Virus record (IMG/VR): IMGVR_UViG_3300026534_000035
Location: 16,458 to 80,457 of that record
Direction: 5' to 3' (one strand)
Length of the DNA stretch: 64,000 nucleotides
From: a virus
This document shows positions 16,136-25,709 of the stretch, piece by piece. Each line of letters starts with the position of its first letter. Position 1 is the stretch's first letter. Below the pieces are notes generated by a model. The model worked only from the letters and a program-made list of their open reading frames with translations, was not told where the DNA came from and searched no databases. Position numbers and translations under genes: made by a program.

Positions 16136-17012
16136 AGTGGAAGATTTCGAGATTCCAGTTTGGGTCCTTCCTGGATTAGGATATGTAGCACAGAATTTTA
16201 TTGAAGGCATTGGAGAAGAGGTGTATGTTCCCACTTTTACAATCGATGCCTCAGCAGATTGGAAATTAACGTATGCACGTGACTCTCGTATTGATATTGC
16301 TCAACGTGCAGCTGCTAGAGTAGCCAAAGACTTGGCTAATTATGAGGAAGAGTGTGGTTGGCGTGTAATTATGCCCGCTGCTACTTCTGCTTTTTCGGGT
16401 AAAGGTTTGTTGGGTTCTCGCCCAGCTCCTATTTATGAAATTAGCAACGCTTCTACAGGTGCTGGTTATTTGTCAAAGGAGCTGATTAATAAAATGATGG
16501 TGGGTTTCAAAAGAATCGGCCGTCAGTTAACTGACATTTATATTTCTCCTGAGGACGCTGCTGATATTCGTGAATGGACTGACACAGATATTGATCCTGT
16601 CACTAGACGTGAGATTTTTCAGGCTTCTGGTATGGGATCTATTTGGAGTGTTAGGCTCCATGAAGTACAGCACTTAGGAGCTGTTGGGTTGTACAATATC
16701 AATGGTCATTCATCTCAGTATGGTAAATTTATTGCTGATAGTGGGGAAAGTTATAACGCTTATACTTTAGATAACCCCAATGTTACCAATGCTGATGGTA
16801 CTATAGCTACTTTGGGCGAAACACAGATTATAGGTTTTGATTTGTCTACAAACGATTCACTAGTCATGCCTATCAGAAAAGAGTATGAAGCTCTTGAAGA
16901 TCCAACTTTATTGCGTAGTCAAAAACAAGGCTTTTTTGGTTGGGCTGAATTAGGTTTCGCATGTTTGGATAGTAGAATGCTGGGAATTGGTGTTATTGAC
17001 CGTAGTTTATAA
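16136..17012 (+). CDS. Major capsid protein, exon 3 (main body)
   Basis: This carries most of the capsid protein, about 290 residues starting V-E-D-F-E-I-P-V-W-V-L-P-G-L-G. The frame has no ribosome site and no ATG at its start, as expected of a spliced exon. E-E-V-Y-V-P-T-F-T-I and the I-Y-I-S-P-E-D-A-A-D-I-R segment recall HK97-fold capsid proteins with an E-loop and a P-domain helix. Together with exon 1 the protein would be about 355 residues. It forms the icosahedral shell with the portal and protease encoded upstream. Confidence 0.85.
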
Positions 17013-17027
17013 AATGAAAAAAAGAGT

Positions 17028-17065
17028 CAATGTGCTCTGTTAGTAAAAGGGTGCAGAGCACATTG
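17028..17065 (+). terminator. Strong 12-bp stem-loop after capsid gene
   Basis: CAATGTGCTCTG at 17028-17039 pairs perfectly with CAGAGCACATTG at 17054-17065 around a 14-base loop. It directly follows the capsid stop codon. There is no T-tract on the + strand, only an A-tract on the left, so it may protect or punctuate the capsid mRNA rather than act as a classical rho-independent terminator. Confidence 0.5.
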
Positions 17066-17081
17066 AAACTTAGAATGGTTT

Positions 17082-17402
17082 ATGATGTTTTATAAATTAA
17101 TTTTTGCAGTGGTAGTTACTGAAGCTTTTACTGAATTAATTACTAAGGCTGAAATAACAGAGCCTATTAGGAAGTTTATATTTACTAAAGGACATAAGAA
17201 CAGGGTTTTTAATTGGTTACATAGGTTATTGGATTGTGGGTATTGTACGTCGGTTTGGATAGGTGCGTTTATGGCGTTGTTTTTATTTAAGGATGTTCAT
17301 TTTGTGACCCCTTATTTGGATTGGTTGTTTATAGGATTGGTGCTTCATAGATTTTCTAATGTATTACATTTTGTAATTGATAAGCTTAGAGGATCAATGT
17401 AA
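17082..17402 (+). CDS. DUF1360-like small membrane protein
   Basis: This 106-residue protein has at least two hydrophobic helices, near residues 58-72 (W-I-G-A-F-M-A-L-F-L-F) and 79-95. The segment L-L-D-C-G-Y-C-T-S-V-W-I-G matches the C-x2-C-x3-W-x-G signature of DUF1360 membrane proteins found in phages and Firmicutes. Their role is unknown. A weak ribosome site precedes the ATG at 17082; a second ATG follows directly. It stands between the capsid gene and the fibre genes. Confidence 0.7.
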   Translation: MMFYKLIFAVVVTEAFTELITKAEITEPIRKFIFTKGHKNRVFNWLHRLLDCGYCTSVWIGAFMALFLFKDVHFVTPYLDWLFIGLVLHRFSNVLHFVIDKLRGSM

Positions 17403-17429
17403 TTTAAATTCTATGGAAGGAGCTTAAAT

Positions 17430-19427
17430 ATGGCAAGAAGCTTATTTGAACAACTACAGCAAGTTAGAGGTACTCGTACATTTTTCACAGATATGAAACG
17501 ACGCCTTGCTGAAACTGCTGGTAGACATTATTATACTGGCACGCTGACAGCCGTTTCTGGTTCTACTACAGTTACAGATCCTTCTAGTTTTGGAGTAGAC
17601 GAGGTCAATAACTTCGTTGTTATTGATAGTGGCGCTGCAGCCGGCACTTATAAAATTACTGCCGTGTCTGGAACTACTGCTACTATTAATCCTGCAGCTG
17701 CTGGGAGTGATTCAAGTGCGGCTTATAGGCGACACTACTTTCAAAACTTGGAAGATGATTTGAACTATATTAGATACATGATGGATCTTGTTGTAGGTGA
17801 GGATAGTTGGTATGATGAGCCTAATACCAACCTTAAAGATATGGCTTATCTTATCCCCAAACGTCCTAATTATGTAGGGGAGACTTCTCAGTATGCTATT
17901 AGGCCTGGTACTGTTTCATTCGCCATTGATGATATTGATCAGACTGGTAAAGTTAGTAGTGGTGCCCCTTCAACTGAATATACTGATAATACATCAAGTG
18001 TTTCGGCAGGTACATCTATTAGATTTACTGATGATAACACCATGGAAATCAGTATTTCTGGCGGTTTTTATCCCGCGGATGAAGGCACACTTTATATTTA
18101 TAGAGATTCTGCTGTTATAGGCCAGTTAGATCTGGCTTCTGCTTGGACTAGTGATGGTTGTTCTTACGAAGATTCTGAATCTGATGTAGGAACTAACCCA
18201 AATCACACAGCAGGAGGTACTGGTACTGACGTTATTAGTCTTACTAATAGACGTTGTATGAATACATCAGTTGATGGTTACTCTAGTTTTTGGCCAGCCT
18301 ATCAAATTGCTAGTATGAGTGCTACAGTGACTTTGCCAGCAGGATTCCAGGGACAAATCACCGTACAACATTCTGTCGGTGGTAGTCAGAATTATACTTA
18401 TGCTAGTTTCTGGGTAGATACAACAAGTCAGGCAATAACTGCTGCTGCTCCAACAGTTTCCTTGGCATCTGCGACTAATAAACATCTTAGCGGTGTTCCT
18501 TATTATACATCAAATACTACTTTCACTGTAACTGGTAATAATAGTGATACATTATTTGATCGTGGTTATGTTGATAATCCTATGACGTTGCATGTGGGAC
18601 AATTTAATGCGTCTGATGTAACTCCTACATTATCGCAGATTGGCTTTACTGAGCCATTGGCCATTACTGATACTATATCAGGACAGTCAGGTTATTCCGC
18701 TACTATTACTGTTGGTACGGGTAATTTTAGGGATATGGATGCTAGAGCCCAGGCCACTTACAGAAATGTGTTTGCGAGTGCTACCTCTGGTGACTCTGCT
18801 GCTGGAACATATAGAATTGATACATATGGAACAACTAGCACGAGCACAGTAGAGTATTTTGATGATGAAAATAAACGTTTTAAGGGTGATGAGAATTTTA
18901 ATAATACAAGTATTACTTGGACTGACAGCAACTGGAGTTCTTCTGATAATATTACTACATTAACAGAAAAAGGTCTGGTTGTTTATAATGGTACCTTAAA
19001 GTATCCTACAATTAATCATTCTACATTCTCCCCAGCCGGACCAGATTATTCAGGTCAGACAGGGGACTTTTATTATTACAGGGTGTTTATTGCTTCAGGC
19101 GTGTTTACTCAAGGTACTATAACTTTTGATGGTTGGAGTAATGCTCTTAATGTGATTCAAGGAAGTAACGTGCAGGTCCAATTAAGATATCCTAATTGCT
19201 CTGATTATGGTAATAACAATACAAGTGTTTGGCAAGATTTAAGTGTTGATCAGACGGTGTATGGAGGTAATGGGTGTCTTGGTTCTGGTTCGTCTGGATC
19301 TTCTGTTGCTTTTAGTTTTGGAACTACTAGCTCTAGTTCTTATGGTAATAGAGTTATCATGAGAATTAAATTCTCAGCTAGTTCGGTGACGGCATTGAAT
19401 TCTGTCACTTTTAGTCCTACATTGTAA
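17430..19427 (+). CDS. Tail-fibre-like structural protein (MARSL N-terminal module)
   Basis: The 665-residue protein starts M-A-R-S-L-F-E-Q-L-Q-Q-V-R, almost the same as the start of the protein at 23054. An early D-D-L-N-Y-I-R-Y-M-M segment also has a match there. The shared part is probably a virion-attachment domain. The rest is poor in Lys, rich in T, S, G, D and Y, and beta-like throughout, typical of fibres or baseplate adhesins. I see no catalytic motif. It opens the fibre cluster. Confidence 0.65.
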   Translation: MARSLFEQLQQVRGTRTFFTDMKRRLAETAGRHYYTGTLTAVSGSTTVTDPSSFGVDEVNNFVVIDSGAAAGTYKITAVSGTTATINPAAAGSDSSAAYRRHYFQNLEDDLNYIRYMMDLVVGEDSWYDEPNTNLKDMAYLIPKRPNYVGETSQYAIRPGTVSFAIDDIDQTGKVSSGAPSTEYTDNTSSVSAGTSIRFTDDNTMEISISGGFYPADEGTLYIYRDSAVIGQLDLASAWTSDGCSYEDSESDVGTNPNHTAGGTGTDVISLTNRRCMNTSVDGYSSFWPAYQIASMSATVTLPAGFQGQITVQHSVGGSQNYTYASFWVDTTSQAITAAAPTVSLASATNKHLSGVPYYTSNTTFTVTGNNSDTLFDRGYVDNPMTLHVGQFNASDVTPTLSQIGFTEPLAITDTISGQSGYSATITVGTGNFRDMDARAQATYRNVFASATSGDSAAGTYRIDTYGTTSTSTVEYFDDENKRFKGDENFNNTSITWTDSNWSSSDNITTLTEKGLVVYNGTLKYPTINHSTFSPAGPDYSGQTGDFYYYRVFIASGVFTQGTITFDGWSNALNVIQGSNVQVQLRYPNCSDYGNNNTSVWQDLSVDQTVYGGNGCLGSGSSGSSVAFSFGTTSSSSYGNRVIMRIKFSASSVTALNSVTFSPTL

Positions 19428-19454
19428 ACTTATAAGAAAGGAGAAATCTAAATT

Positions 19455-22400
19455 ATGGCGTTTAATGATACTTATAGAGAAAGCATTCAAAGTAAGCATC
19501 TTAGCAATGTAGGATTTACTTCAACTGCCAAAGGCGTTACTAATGAGGCATTTGCTCTTAAGAACCCACATCAGGTTTTAGCTAGTCAAGTTCCAGTAAC
19601 TGATGTAGTTTCTGATTATGGGCCACTTACTGCTAGTGGTATTGCTGCTGGTAAAGTTGAAGAGCACATTGTAAAGCTAACAGCAGATCCTACAGTTAAT
19701 AGTAATAAAGCGTGGATTGCTTACGAAGATAATTGTCAAACAGCAGGACATTCGTCTAGAGGTCATGTAAGATTAGACCAATGGATGAGATATGCTGAGA
19801 CACAGTATAAACTACGATTATTTGAGGATAATGGTACAGGTACTGGTTACGATTCCAATAAAGAAATTTTACCTTCAGAAACATCTTTCAATTGGGAATA
19901 TGACCAGTCTGCTGGTGTTGTATATTTTGACGCGGACCCCTCTGCCAATGGTAAAACTCTTCCATTGTGGGGCGTTTTTTATAAATATACTGGTGATATG
20001 GTTTCGGATTCACTTGCGTCAATTAGTGGAACCGTTGGCGCCCATAATCATGATGATAGATACTACACTAAGACTCAACTTGACAATGGTCAATTAGATA
20101 ATCGTTATTATACAGAAACAGAGATAGATAGTATGCTGACTACTACCTCTGGTTATTTACAAAGTGAAATTGATAATACGTATACTCAGTCTGAGGTTGA
20201 TAGTTTAATTAGTACTACTTCTGGATCGTTGCAGAATGATATTGTTTGGGAACAAACCTGGAGTGGCGTAATTCAGCCCAAGGCTGGTAAATATTTAGGT
20301 TCACCTATTTATACTACGGGTGATGTAACAATTGGCGGAAATTTAACTGTTACTGGTACACAGTTTATTTCTAATACTGAGACAGTTCAAATTGAAGACA
20401 ATTTATTAGTAATTAATTCTGGAGAAACCGGCGCAGGCGTAACCGAAGGTCAAGCTGGTATTCAAGTAGATCGCGGGACTGCTCCTGATTATTTCTTCTT
20501 ATATGATGAGAATCAAGATAACTTTAGGGTTGGGGTTTCTGGTACTCTTCAGGCTGTTGCTACACGAGAAGACTCTCCAGATAGTAACAGGGTTCCTTGG
20601 TGGGATGGTACTAATTATAGATTTGATACACATGGAACCTCTTATATAACGATTGATACTACAGCTGATTCTATTAGTGCTTATGCTGGTTCTACAAAGC
20701 TTATGGGGGTAGCTTCTTCCTCACAGAGTTTTGGTGATACAGCTGCTGATGGTACCAATATAGTTGTAAGTCAAAGTAATGAGACCGTTGTAATAACTGC
20801 ATCTGGTGTAACAGAAGCTACTTTTGGTACTAATGGTATGAGTTTGAGCTCAGGTGCGTCTGTAACTGATATTACTACAGTGATGGCCACACCTGGTGAT
20901 GACGATACGTTAGTTACTGAAAAAGCTATTTATACATATGTAGATTCAGTTTCGGGTACTTTGAGCCAAAGTACTACTAATCTTGATATATATAGATCTT
21001 TTACAGATGGTACTTCTACATCTGATGCATCCGGTAATACTGATACATTTACATTTGCAGGTACTGGTGGTACTACCGTAACTATTGATTCAGCTACGGA
21101 TAAATTGACTATTGATTCTTTCGACACATTCTTAGATCTTACTGACACACCTGGTGCTTACACAGCTAATAATACTCTTTATATGACAGCTGCTGGAATT
21201 GCCAGTAATTCGTCTGTAACGTTTGATCCAAGTAATAGTGAATTTAATGTAGGCGGTGTTTTTAGTTTATCGGCTGGTACTACTGTAAATGAAATAGTTT
21301 CAAGTGTTGATAGTAATTCTACTGATGATCAATTGCCCACAGCTGGTAGTGTGTTTAGTTTAGTAAATTCAGTTTCTGGTACACTAAGTAGTGCTACTAC
21401 CGCTTTAGATTTTTATAAGTACATAACGGATGGCGCTAATACTGCTGAGGCATCCGGGAATGATGATACACTTACTTTTGCTGCTACTGGTGGGGCATCA
21501 GTTACAGTTACACCTGGAACTGACACTATTACTATCGATGCTTTTGATACATTCTTGGAATTGACAGATACTCCAAGTGGCTATACAGCTAATAATATGC
21601 TCTATATGACGGCTACTGCTGTTGCTGATACCTCTGCTATGACATTTAATCCTACAACTAGTGGTGTAACGTTTGCTCACGATGTTAGTGTTGAGGGTTA
21701 TTTATCATTAGCTAGTGGAACTTCCGTTAATGAAATTGCAACTTCTATTGGCAGTAATACTAATGATCAGCTGATTACGGCCAAGGCGGTTGAAGATTAT
21801 GTAGATGGCCAGATGAATTTGGTAGATGCATATAAATATGTAACCAATGGTACTACAACAACTACAGCTTCAGGTCTAGATACACTTACTATAAATGGTA
21901 GTAACGGTGTGTCTATTACAGTAGATTCCTCTACAGATACAGTTAGTGTGGTTGGGCCTTCGCAGCCAGTGGCTTACGAGGCTGAACTTACTTATAACGC
22001 CTCCGGTGGTTATTGGGCATACAATGGCGGTTTTGCTTCAGTGCCTAGTGATTTAGAAGTGTTCTTAAACGGTGTAAAAAATAAGAACGATTCCGATTAT
22101 TATACAGCCGCTGTTGTTGGTGGCGAGTTAAGAATCACCTTTGCCTTTGATACCTATGCGGAAGATTGGGCTAATATAACTTATGGTACTGTTTGGAATG
22201 GAGCTACTTGGTCTAGTATAACATCTAATGCTAATGTTTCATCTGGACAAAGAATTATTGTTGATACTTCTGGCGGAACTGCTTACACATTAACATTGCC
22301 TGGAAGTCCTACAATGGGAGATGAAATTCATTTCTTAGATGGTGGGTATAATTGTGGTACAGTTAATGTAACACTTGCTAGAAATGGTAATAATATAATG

Positions 22401-22490
22401 GGCTTGTCCCAGGATATGACTATTGATACAGACGGCGCAGCATTTAAACTAGTGTATTATAATGCAAGTCGTGGTTGGGTTATTTTCTAA
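19455..22490 (+). CDS. Large tail fibre with internal repeats
   Basis: The 1,011-residue fibre has a collar region near residues 195-265 with H-N-H-D-D-R-Y-Y-T-K and N-R-Y-Y-T-E-T-E-I-D motifs that trimerise fibres. A V-T-G-T-Q-F-I-S-N-T-E-T-V module follows, shared with the protein at 28843. From about residue 465 to 835 a unit of roughly 140 residues recurs three times, marked by L-x-L-T-D-T-P-x-x-Y-T-A-N-N and a start like D-x-Y-K-Y-x-T-D-G. The last 90 residues match the C-terminus of the protein at 33062. It is probably a host-binding fibre. Confidence 0.82.
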   Translation: MAFNDTYRESIQSKHLSNVGFTSTAKGVTNEAFALKNPHQVLASQVPVTDVVSDYGPLTASGIAAGKVEEHIVKLTADPTVNSNKAWIAYEDNCQTAGHSSRGHVRLDQWMRYAETQYKLRLFEDNGTGTGYDSNKEILPSETSFNWEYDQSAGVVYFDADPSANGKTLPLWGVFYKYTGDMVSDSLASISGTVGAHNHDDRYYTKTQLDNGQLDNRYYTETEIDSMLTTTSGYLQSEIDNTYTQSEVDSLISTTSGSLQNDIVWEQTWSGVIQPKAGKYLGSPIYTTGDVTIGGNLTVTGTQFISNTETVQIEDNLLVINSGETGAGVTEGQAGIQVDRGTAPDYFFLYDENQDNFRVGVSGTLQAVATREDSPDSNRVPWWDGTNYRFDTHGTSYITIDTTADSISAYAGSTKLMGVASSSQSFGDTAADGTNIVVSQSNETVVITASGVTEATFGTNGMSLSSGASVTDITTVMATPGDDDTLVTEKAIYTYVDSVSGTLSQSTTNLDIYRSFTDGTSTSDASGNTDTFTFAGTGGTTVTIDSATDKLTIDSFDTFLDLTDTPGAYTANNTLYMTAAGIASNSSVTFDPSNSEFNVGGVFSLSAGTTVNEIVSSVDSNSTDDQLPTAGSVFSLVNSVSGTLSSATTALDFYKYITDGANTAEASGNDDTLTFAATGGASVTVTPGTDTITIDAFDTFLELTDTPSGYTANNMLYMTATAVADTSAMTFNPTTSGVTFAHDVSVEGYLSLASGTSVNEIATSIGSNTNDQLITAKAVEDYVDGQMNLVDAYKYVTNGTTTTTASGLDTLTINGSNGVSITVDSSTDTVSVVGPSQPVAYEAELTYNASGGYWAYNGGFASVPSDLEVFLNGVKNKNDSDYYTAAVVGGELRITFAFDTYAEDWANITYGTVWNGATWSSITSNANVSSGQRIIVDTSGGTAYTLTLPGSPTMGDEIHFLDGGYNCGTVNVTLARNGNNIMGLSQDMTIDTDGAAFKLVYYNASRGWVIF

Positions 22491-22562
22491 TACCCCGTAA
22501 TTATGTTTTAACCTATGTTTTAAAGGAAAAGTTAATGATTATTTAGAAAAGGAGAAGTTATT

Positions 22563-23024
22563 ATGAATGGTTATGTACAAAATAAATCACCTATGTGGGC
22601 TCACGCTATGAAAAGAACCATAGGCCCTGGTAGAAAGATACCTTTAGATGAACTGTATGAACAATATGGGAAGAAATATTCTTTGACACCTGGAGATGAA
22701 TTCGTAGCGTGGCTCAAGAGTGTGAAACTTAAAGATACTAATAAATGGGAAGTAGTTTTATTGCCAGATAATGCTGAAATGGAAGAAGAAGTTGTTGTTT
22801 CTAAAGAAAAAGACGATAAAAGTTTAGGCAGGGTTGATGATATGGATGCCTTGGATATTGTTGATCTTACTGTTAGAAAGGCTAGAGAACTAATTCCTGT
22901 TTGTACTAATAAAAAATTACTTAAATTAGCTTTAAATGAGGCTAATAGTAGAGCACATAAAGATAGTTTATGTAGAATTTTGAGAAAACGAATTCAAGAA
23001 TTAGATAGTATGGTTAGAAGTTAA
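22563..23024 (+). CDS. Hypothetical protein within fibre cluster
   Basis: The 153-residue protein has a strong AAAAGGAG site. It is mixed in charge, with two halves. The N-terminal 75 residues contain P-L-D-E-L-Y-E-Q-Y-G-K-K-Y and W-L-K-S-V-K-L segments. The C-terminal half is helical with K-A-R-E-L-I-P-V-C and R-I-L-R-K-R-I-Q-E-L. It lacks the beta-rich composition of its neighbours, so it may be an assembly factor or a linker. I do not recognise it. Confidence 0.6.
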   Translation: MNGYVQNKSPMWAHAMKRTIGPGRKIPLDELYEQYGKKYSLTPGDEFVAWLKSVKLKDTNKWEVVLLPDNAEMEEEVVVSKEKDDKSLGRVDDMDALDIVDLTVRKARELIPVCTNKKLLKLALNEANSRAHKDSLCRILRKRIQELDSMVRS

Positions 23025-23053
23025 ATACATAATAGTTAGGGGGAAAATAAAAC

Positions 23054-24355
23054 ATGGCTAGAAGTTTACTCAGACAGCTAGAACAAATTAGGCGTTCGAT
23101 GACATATGATGACGCGGTTTCTAATGTAAATTCTTCTAGTGTTGCAGAACCCACTGTATCAGGTTCCCTAGAGGCTGATTTGAATGTAATCAGAACTCTC
23201 GTCAAAGACGCTAAGGGTACTACCAACTGGTTTGATTCTTTAGGTAAGTATTTTGATCCTAGTAATACTGATGCCAGTAATACAAATAATAAGGAGTTGA
23301 ATTTATCTAATTTATCTGGTAATACACTAGATGCAAAAACTATAATTCTTCCAGTACGAGAAGATAACTCTGGGAATGGTTTTGCTGTAACTAGTGCTAG
23401 TACTGGGTTTCTATTTACTACTACGGCTCCATATGCTACTCCTGCCGACAGACGTGGTTTACCTATTTTTGCAAGTACTGCAAACAATGGGTCTTATTAC
23501 GATGAGGGTGGCTCGGATCGTGTTTGTATGATAGATGTTATAGATATGAATACTGGTTCTCAGATTAAAACCAATGCAGGTGACACTATCTATGCTAAGT
23601 TTCATGATGGTGCTGACTTTGCTGGTTCTGGCGCTGGAAATGATGTTTATGTTCGTTTTTACGCCAATAATAGTGCTACAGATTTAAGCACAGTGTCGGG
23701 TACCACTCCTTCTCATATTCAGATTGTGTATCCTAGAAGAAAAGTTTTATCAGATATGGAAGAATATGATTGGGCACGTACAGATTTCATTAATTCTTGG
23801 GAAGGTGATGTAGAATTAATGGAAGATATTTATAACTTGTGGAGTTATACTGGTGCTACTGATAATGATGGCAGTCCTTTGCCATGGAGTAATGACACAG
23901 CTAGTTACATACTATCATCTAATCCAAGTGACTTGAAGTCCGCAGTTGATGCGCTTAATGATGGTATTGGGAGTAGATTATATTCCCAGGATAATTATAT
24001 CAGCGATGGTCAAACTATTACAGCTTCTTTAGATGCTATTGATCAAGAACTTAAAACTTTAAGTGATAGTATTACTGCAAGTTCAGCTGATAAATATGTG
24101 GAAACACTTAGTTCAAGTATTACTAAGAATGTAGCACATACGTTACCTGGTAGTATTAGTTATACTCCTGATTCTACATCCGGAGCTGAAGGCAAAAATA
24201 TGGATGTATATGTAGATGGTCAGTTGCTCGCTGCTTCTACGGGTACTAATGGTGCCAATGGAGACAGAGATTATTCTGAAACTAGTAGTACAAGTATTAC
24301 TTTTATGTTTGATGTACAGGCTGGAAGAAACATAACATATGTAATAAGGCAATAA
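23054..24355 (+). CDS. Tail-fibre-like protein (second MARSL module)
   Basis: The 433-residue protein begins M-A-R-S-L-L-R-Q-L-E-Q-I-R and has a following L-E-A-D-L-N-V-I-R-T-L segment, both matching the N-terminal module of the protein at 17430. The middle has a beta-rich domain with an A-K-F-H-D-G-A-D-F segment. Near residue 300-345 is a helical coiled part. The last 70 residues (S-Y-T-P-D-S-T-S-G-A-E-G-K and Y-V-I-R-Q at the end) look like a small beta tip domain. It probably occupies the same virion site as its paralogue. Confidence 0.68.
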   Translation: MARSLLRQLEQIRRSMTYDDAVSNVNSSSVAEPTVSGSLEADLNVIRTLVKDAKGTTNWFDSLGKYFDPSNTDASNTNNKELNLSNLSGNTLDAKTIILPVREDNSGNGFAVTSASTGFLFTTTAPYATPADRRGLPIFASTANNGSYYDEGGSDRVCMIDVIDMNTGSQIKTNAGDTIYAKFHDGADFAGSGAGNDVYVRFYANNSATDLSTVSGTTPSHIQIVYPRRKVLSDMEEYDWARTDFINSWEGDVELMEDIYNLWSYTGATDNDGSPLPWSNDTASYILSSNPSDLKSAVDALNDGIGSRLYSQDNYISDGQTITASLDAIDQELKTLSDSITASSADKYVETLSSSITKNVAHTLPGSISYTPDSTSGAEGKNMDVYVDGQLLAASTGTNGANGDRDYSETSSTSITFMFDVQAGRNITYVIRQ

Positions 24356-24369
24356 GAAATAAAAAATAA

Positions 24370-24398
24370 CAGTGGCTCGATTATTTATCGGGCCACTG
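24370..24398 (+). terminator. Stem-loop after fibre gene, possible terminator
   Basis: CAGTGGCTCGA at 24370-24380 pairs with TCGGGCCACTG at 24388-24398 (one G-T pair) around the loop TTATTTA. It is followed by AAGAATTTGGGTTT, with no continuous T-tract. Placement directly after a stop codon supports a transcript-end or stability role. Confidence 0.55.
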
Positions 24399-24430
24399 AA
24401 GAATTTGGGTTTAAAGGGGGAAGTTTAAAT

Positions 24431-24784
24431 ATGCAAGTTCAAAGTCCTAATAGAGAAGAAGATACTAAATTAAGGAATATTTTATTTAAGGCCGAGGATA
24501 AGAAACTTATAAGTAAGGAAGAAGTTGGTTTTATTTCAGCTTTGGTAAAAAGATATAATGCTGAGATTGAACGAAAGATAAAACAGCTTTATACCCTTCA
24601 AGGGGAAATAGCACAATTAAAAACTAATGAATTGATTATAGTAAATATGTTAGAAAATGTTATAGCAGCTGCTGAAAGAGATGAAGCTAGACGGGAAACC
24701 ATGAAGCGTATAAGAGGGGAAGGTCAGGAAACGGCAGCCGCTGAAAAACAGGAGTCAAGTGTAGAACCGACACATAGCGATTAA
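24431..24784 (+). CDS. Small coiled-coil protein
   Basis: This 117-residue protein is almost wholly helical, with K-R-Y-N-A-E-I-E-R-K-I-K-Q-L-Y-T-L as the start of a clear heptad region. The C-terminus is polar and rich in E, Q and A. A strong AAAGGGGGAAG site precedes it. It resembles small assembly chaperones by composition only. I see no family match. Confidence 0.6.
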   Translation: MQVQSPNREEDTKLRNILFKAEDKKLISKEEVGFISALVKRYNAEIERKIKQLYTLQGEIAQLKTNELIIVNMLENVIAAAERDEARRETMKRIRGEGQETAAAEKQESSVEPTHSD

Positions 24785-24818
24785 ATAAAATACTTTTATA
24801 TTGATAGAGGTAAATTTG

Positions 24819-24887
24819 ATGACCAGAACGTACTATTTTAAAAACTCTGATAAAAATAGTCCACTCCTAAAGGAGTATTCTGGTCAT
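24819..24887 (+). ncRNA. Predicted three-way-junction RNA element
   Basis: Three helices nest exactly. The outer stem is ATGACCAGAA (24819-24828) with TTCTGGTCAT (24878-24887). Helix 2 is ACTATTTT (24832-24839) with AAAATAGT (24853-24860) and a 13-base loop. Helix 3 is ACTCCT (24863-24868) with AGGAGT (24871-24876), in practice a five-pair stem with a TAAA loop. Junctions are only 3, 2 and 1 bases. The element fills the 144-base gap before the fibre gene at 24929. I do not recognise a known RNA class. Confidence 0.55.
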
Positions 24888-24928
24888 TTGTATTTTGTGA
24901 GTATACAAAATAGGAGACGGTAATTTAC

Positions 24929-25693
24929 ATGATTGTTTTAAGGAAACTAGGTGGGAAAGGAATAACGTCAGTAGTTGTAGCTGATCCTTTGTCTGGTTTA
25001 AAGGATGGAAGTAATCAGGTATTTAATACTACTACTAATTACATTAAAGATAAGATTACTATATTTTTTAATGGACAAGCTCTTCATAGTCCGAGTGATT
25101 TTATTCAAAGCGGACCAAAAGAAATAACTTTTATACATGTATTTCCCACCAGTGATTCAGAACTTAGAGCAATTTATGAAGTAGAAGGAAGCTCATTTAA
25201 TATTGATCATGGAGCATTAAGTGGTTTATTAGATGATGATCATCCACAGTATTTAAATACTGTTAGAGGTGATAGTCGGTATTATACCAAATCAGAGATA
25301 AATACTTTATCAGGTACTCTCTATGATGCTATATTAAATCATCACGATGAGTTTATAGGTTTATTGGATACCCCGACCACTTATAGTGGTCATGAAGGTA
25401 AGTATGTTAAAGTTAGAAATGATGGTTCTGGGTTAGAGTTTTCTGAAATAAAGGACGAATTAAATGGAAAAGAGTCATTAGTAAGTGGTGCGACTTCTTT
25501 GTTTGTGCCTTTTTCTAATGTACTTAGTTCTTCGAATTATACTACTACAGTGTCTTTAGAAAACACTATTGATGCAGAACCTTCGATTTACTCTACACTA
25601 GTTTCTAACACAACTGTAAGTGGTTTTACTGTTTTATTTTCTGGTGATATGGATTCACCTAATTATAAACTAAATTGGATAGTTAAAATATGA
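24929..25693 (+). CDS. Short tail fibre with DDDHPQY collar
   Basis: The 254-residue protein has an N-terminal domain with F-N-T-T-T-N-Y-I-K-D-K and F-F-N-G-Q-A-L segments, like connector domains of trimeric fibres. L-L-D-D-D-H-P-Q-Y-L near residue 105 and S-R-Y-Y-T-K-S-E-I-N form the His-rich collar. The last 75 residues (S-G-F-T-V-L-F-S-G-D-M-D-S then N-W-I-V-K-I) match the tip of the next gene closely, so the receptor-binding tip is a shared module. Confidence 0.78.
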   Translation: MIVLRKLGGKGITSVVVADPLSGLKDGSNQVFNTTTNYIKDKITIFFNGQALHSPSDFIQSGPKEITFIHVFPTSDSELRAIYEVEGSSFNIDHGALSGLLDDDHPQYLNTVRGDSRYYTKSEINTLSGTLYDAILNHHDEFIGLLDTPTTYSGHEGKYVKVRNDGSGLEFSEIKDELNGKESLVSGATSLFVPFSNVLSSSNYTTTVSLENTIDAEPSIYSTLVSNTTVSGFTVLFSGDMDSPNYKLNWIVKI

Positions 25694-25709
25694 GGAGGGT
25701 ATTTAATAA

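Noticed and set aside
24819-24887. Hammerhead ribozyme
   Set aside because: The three-way junction lacks the CUGAUGA and GAAA core residues.
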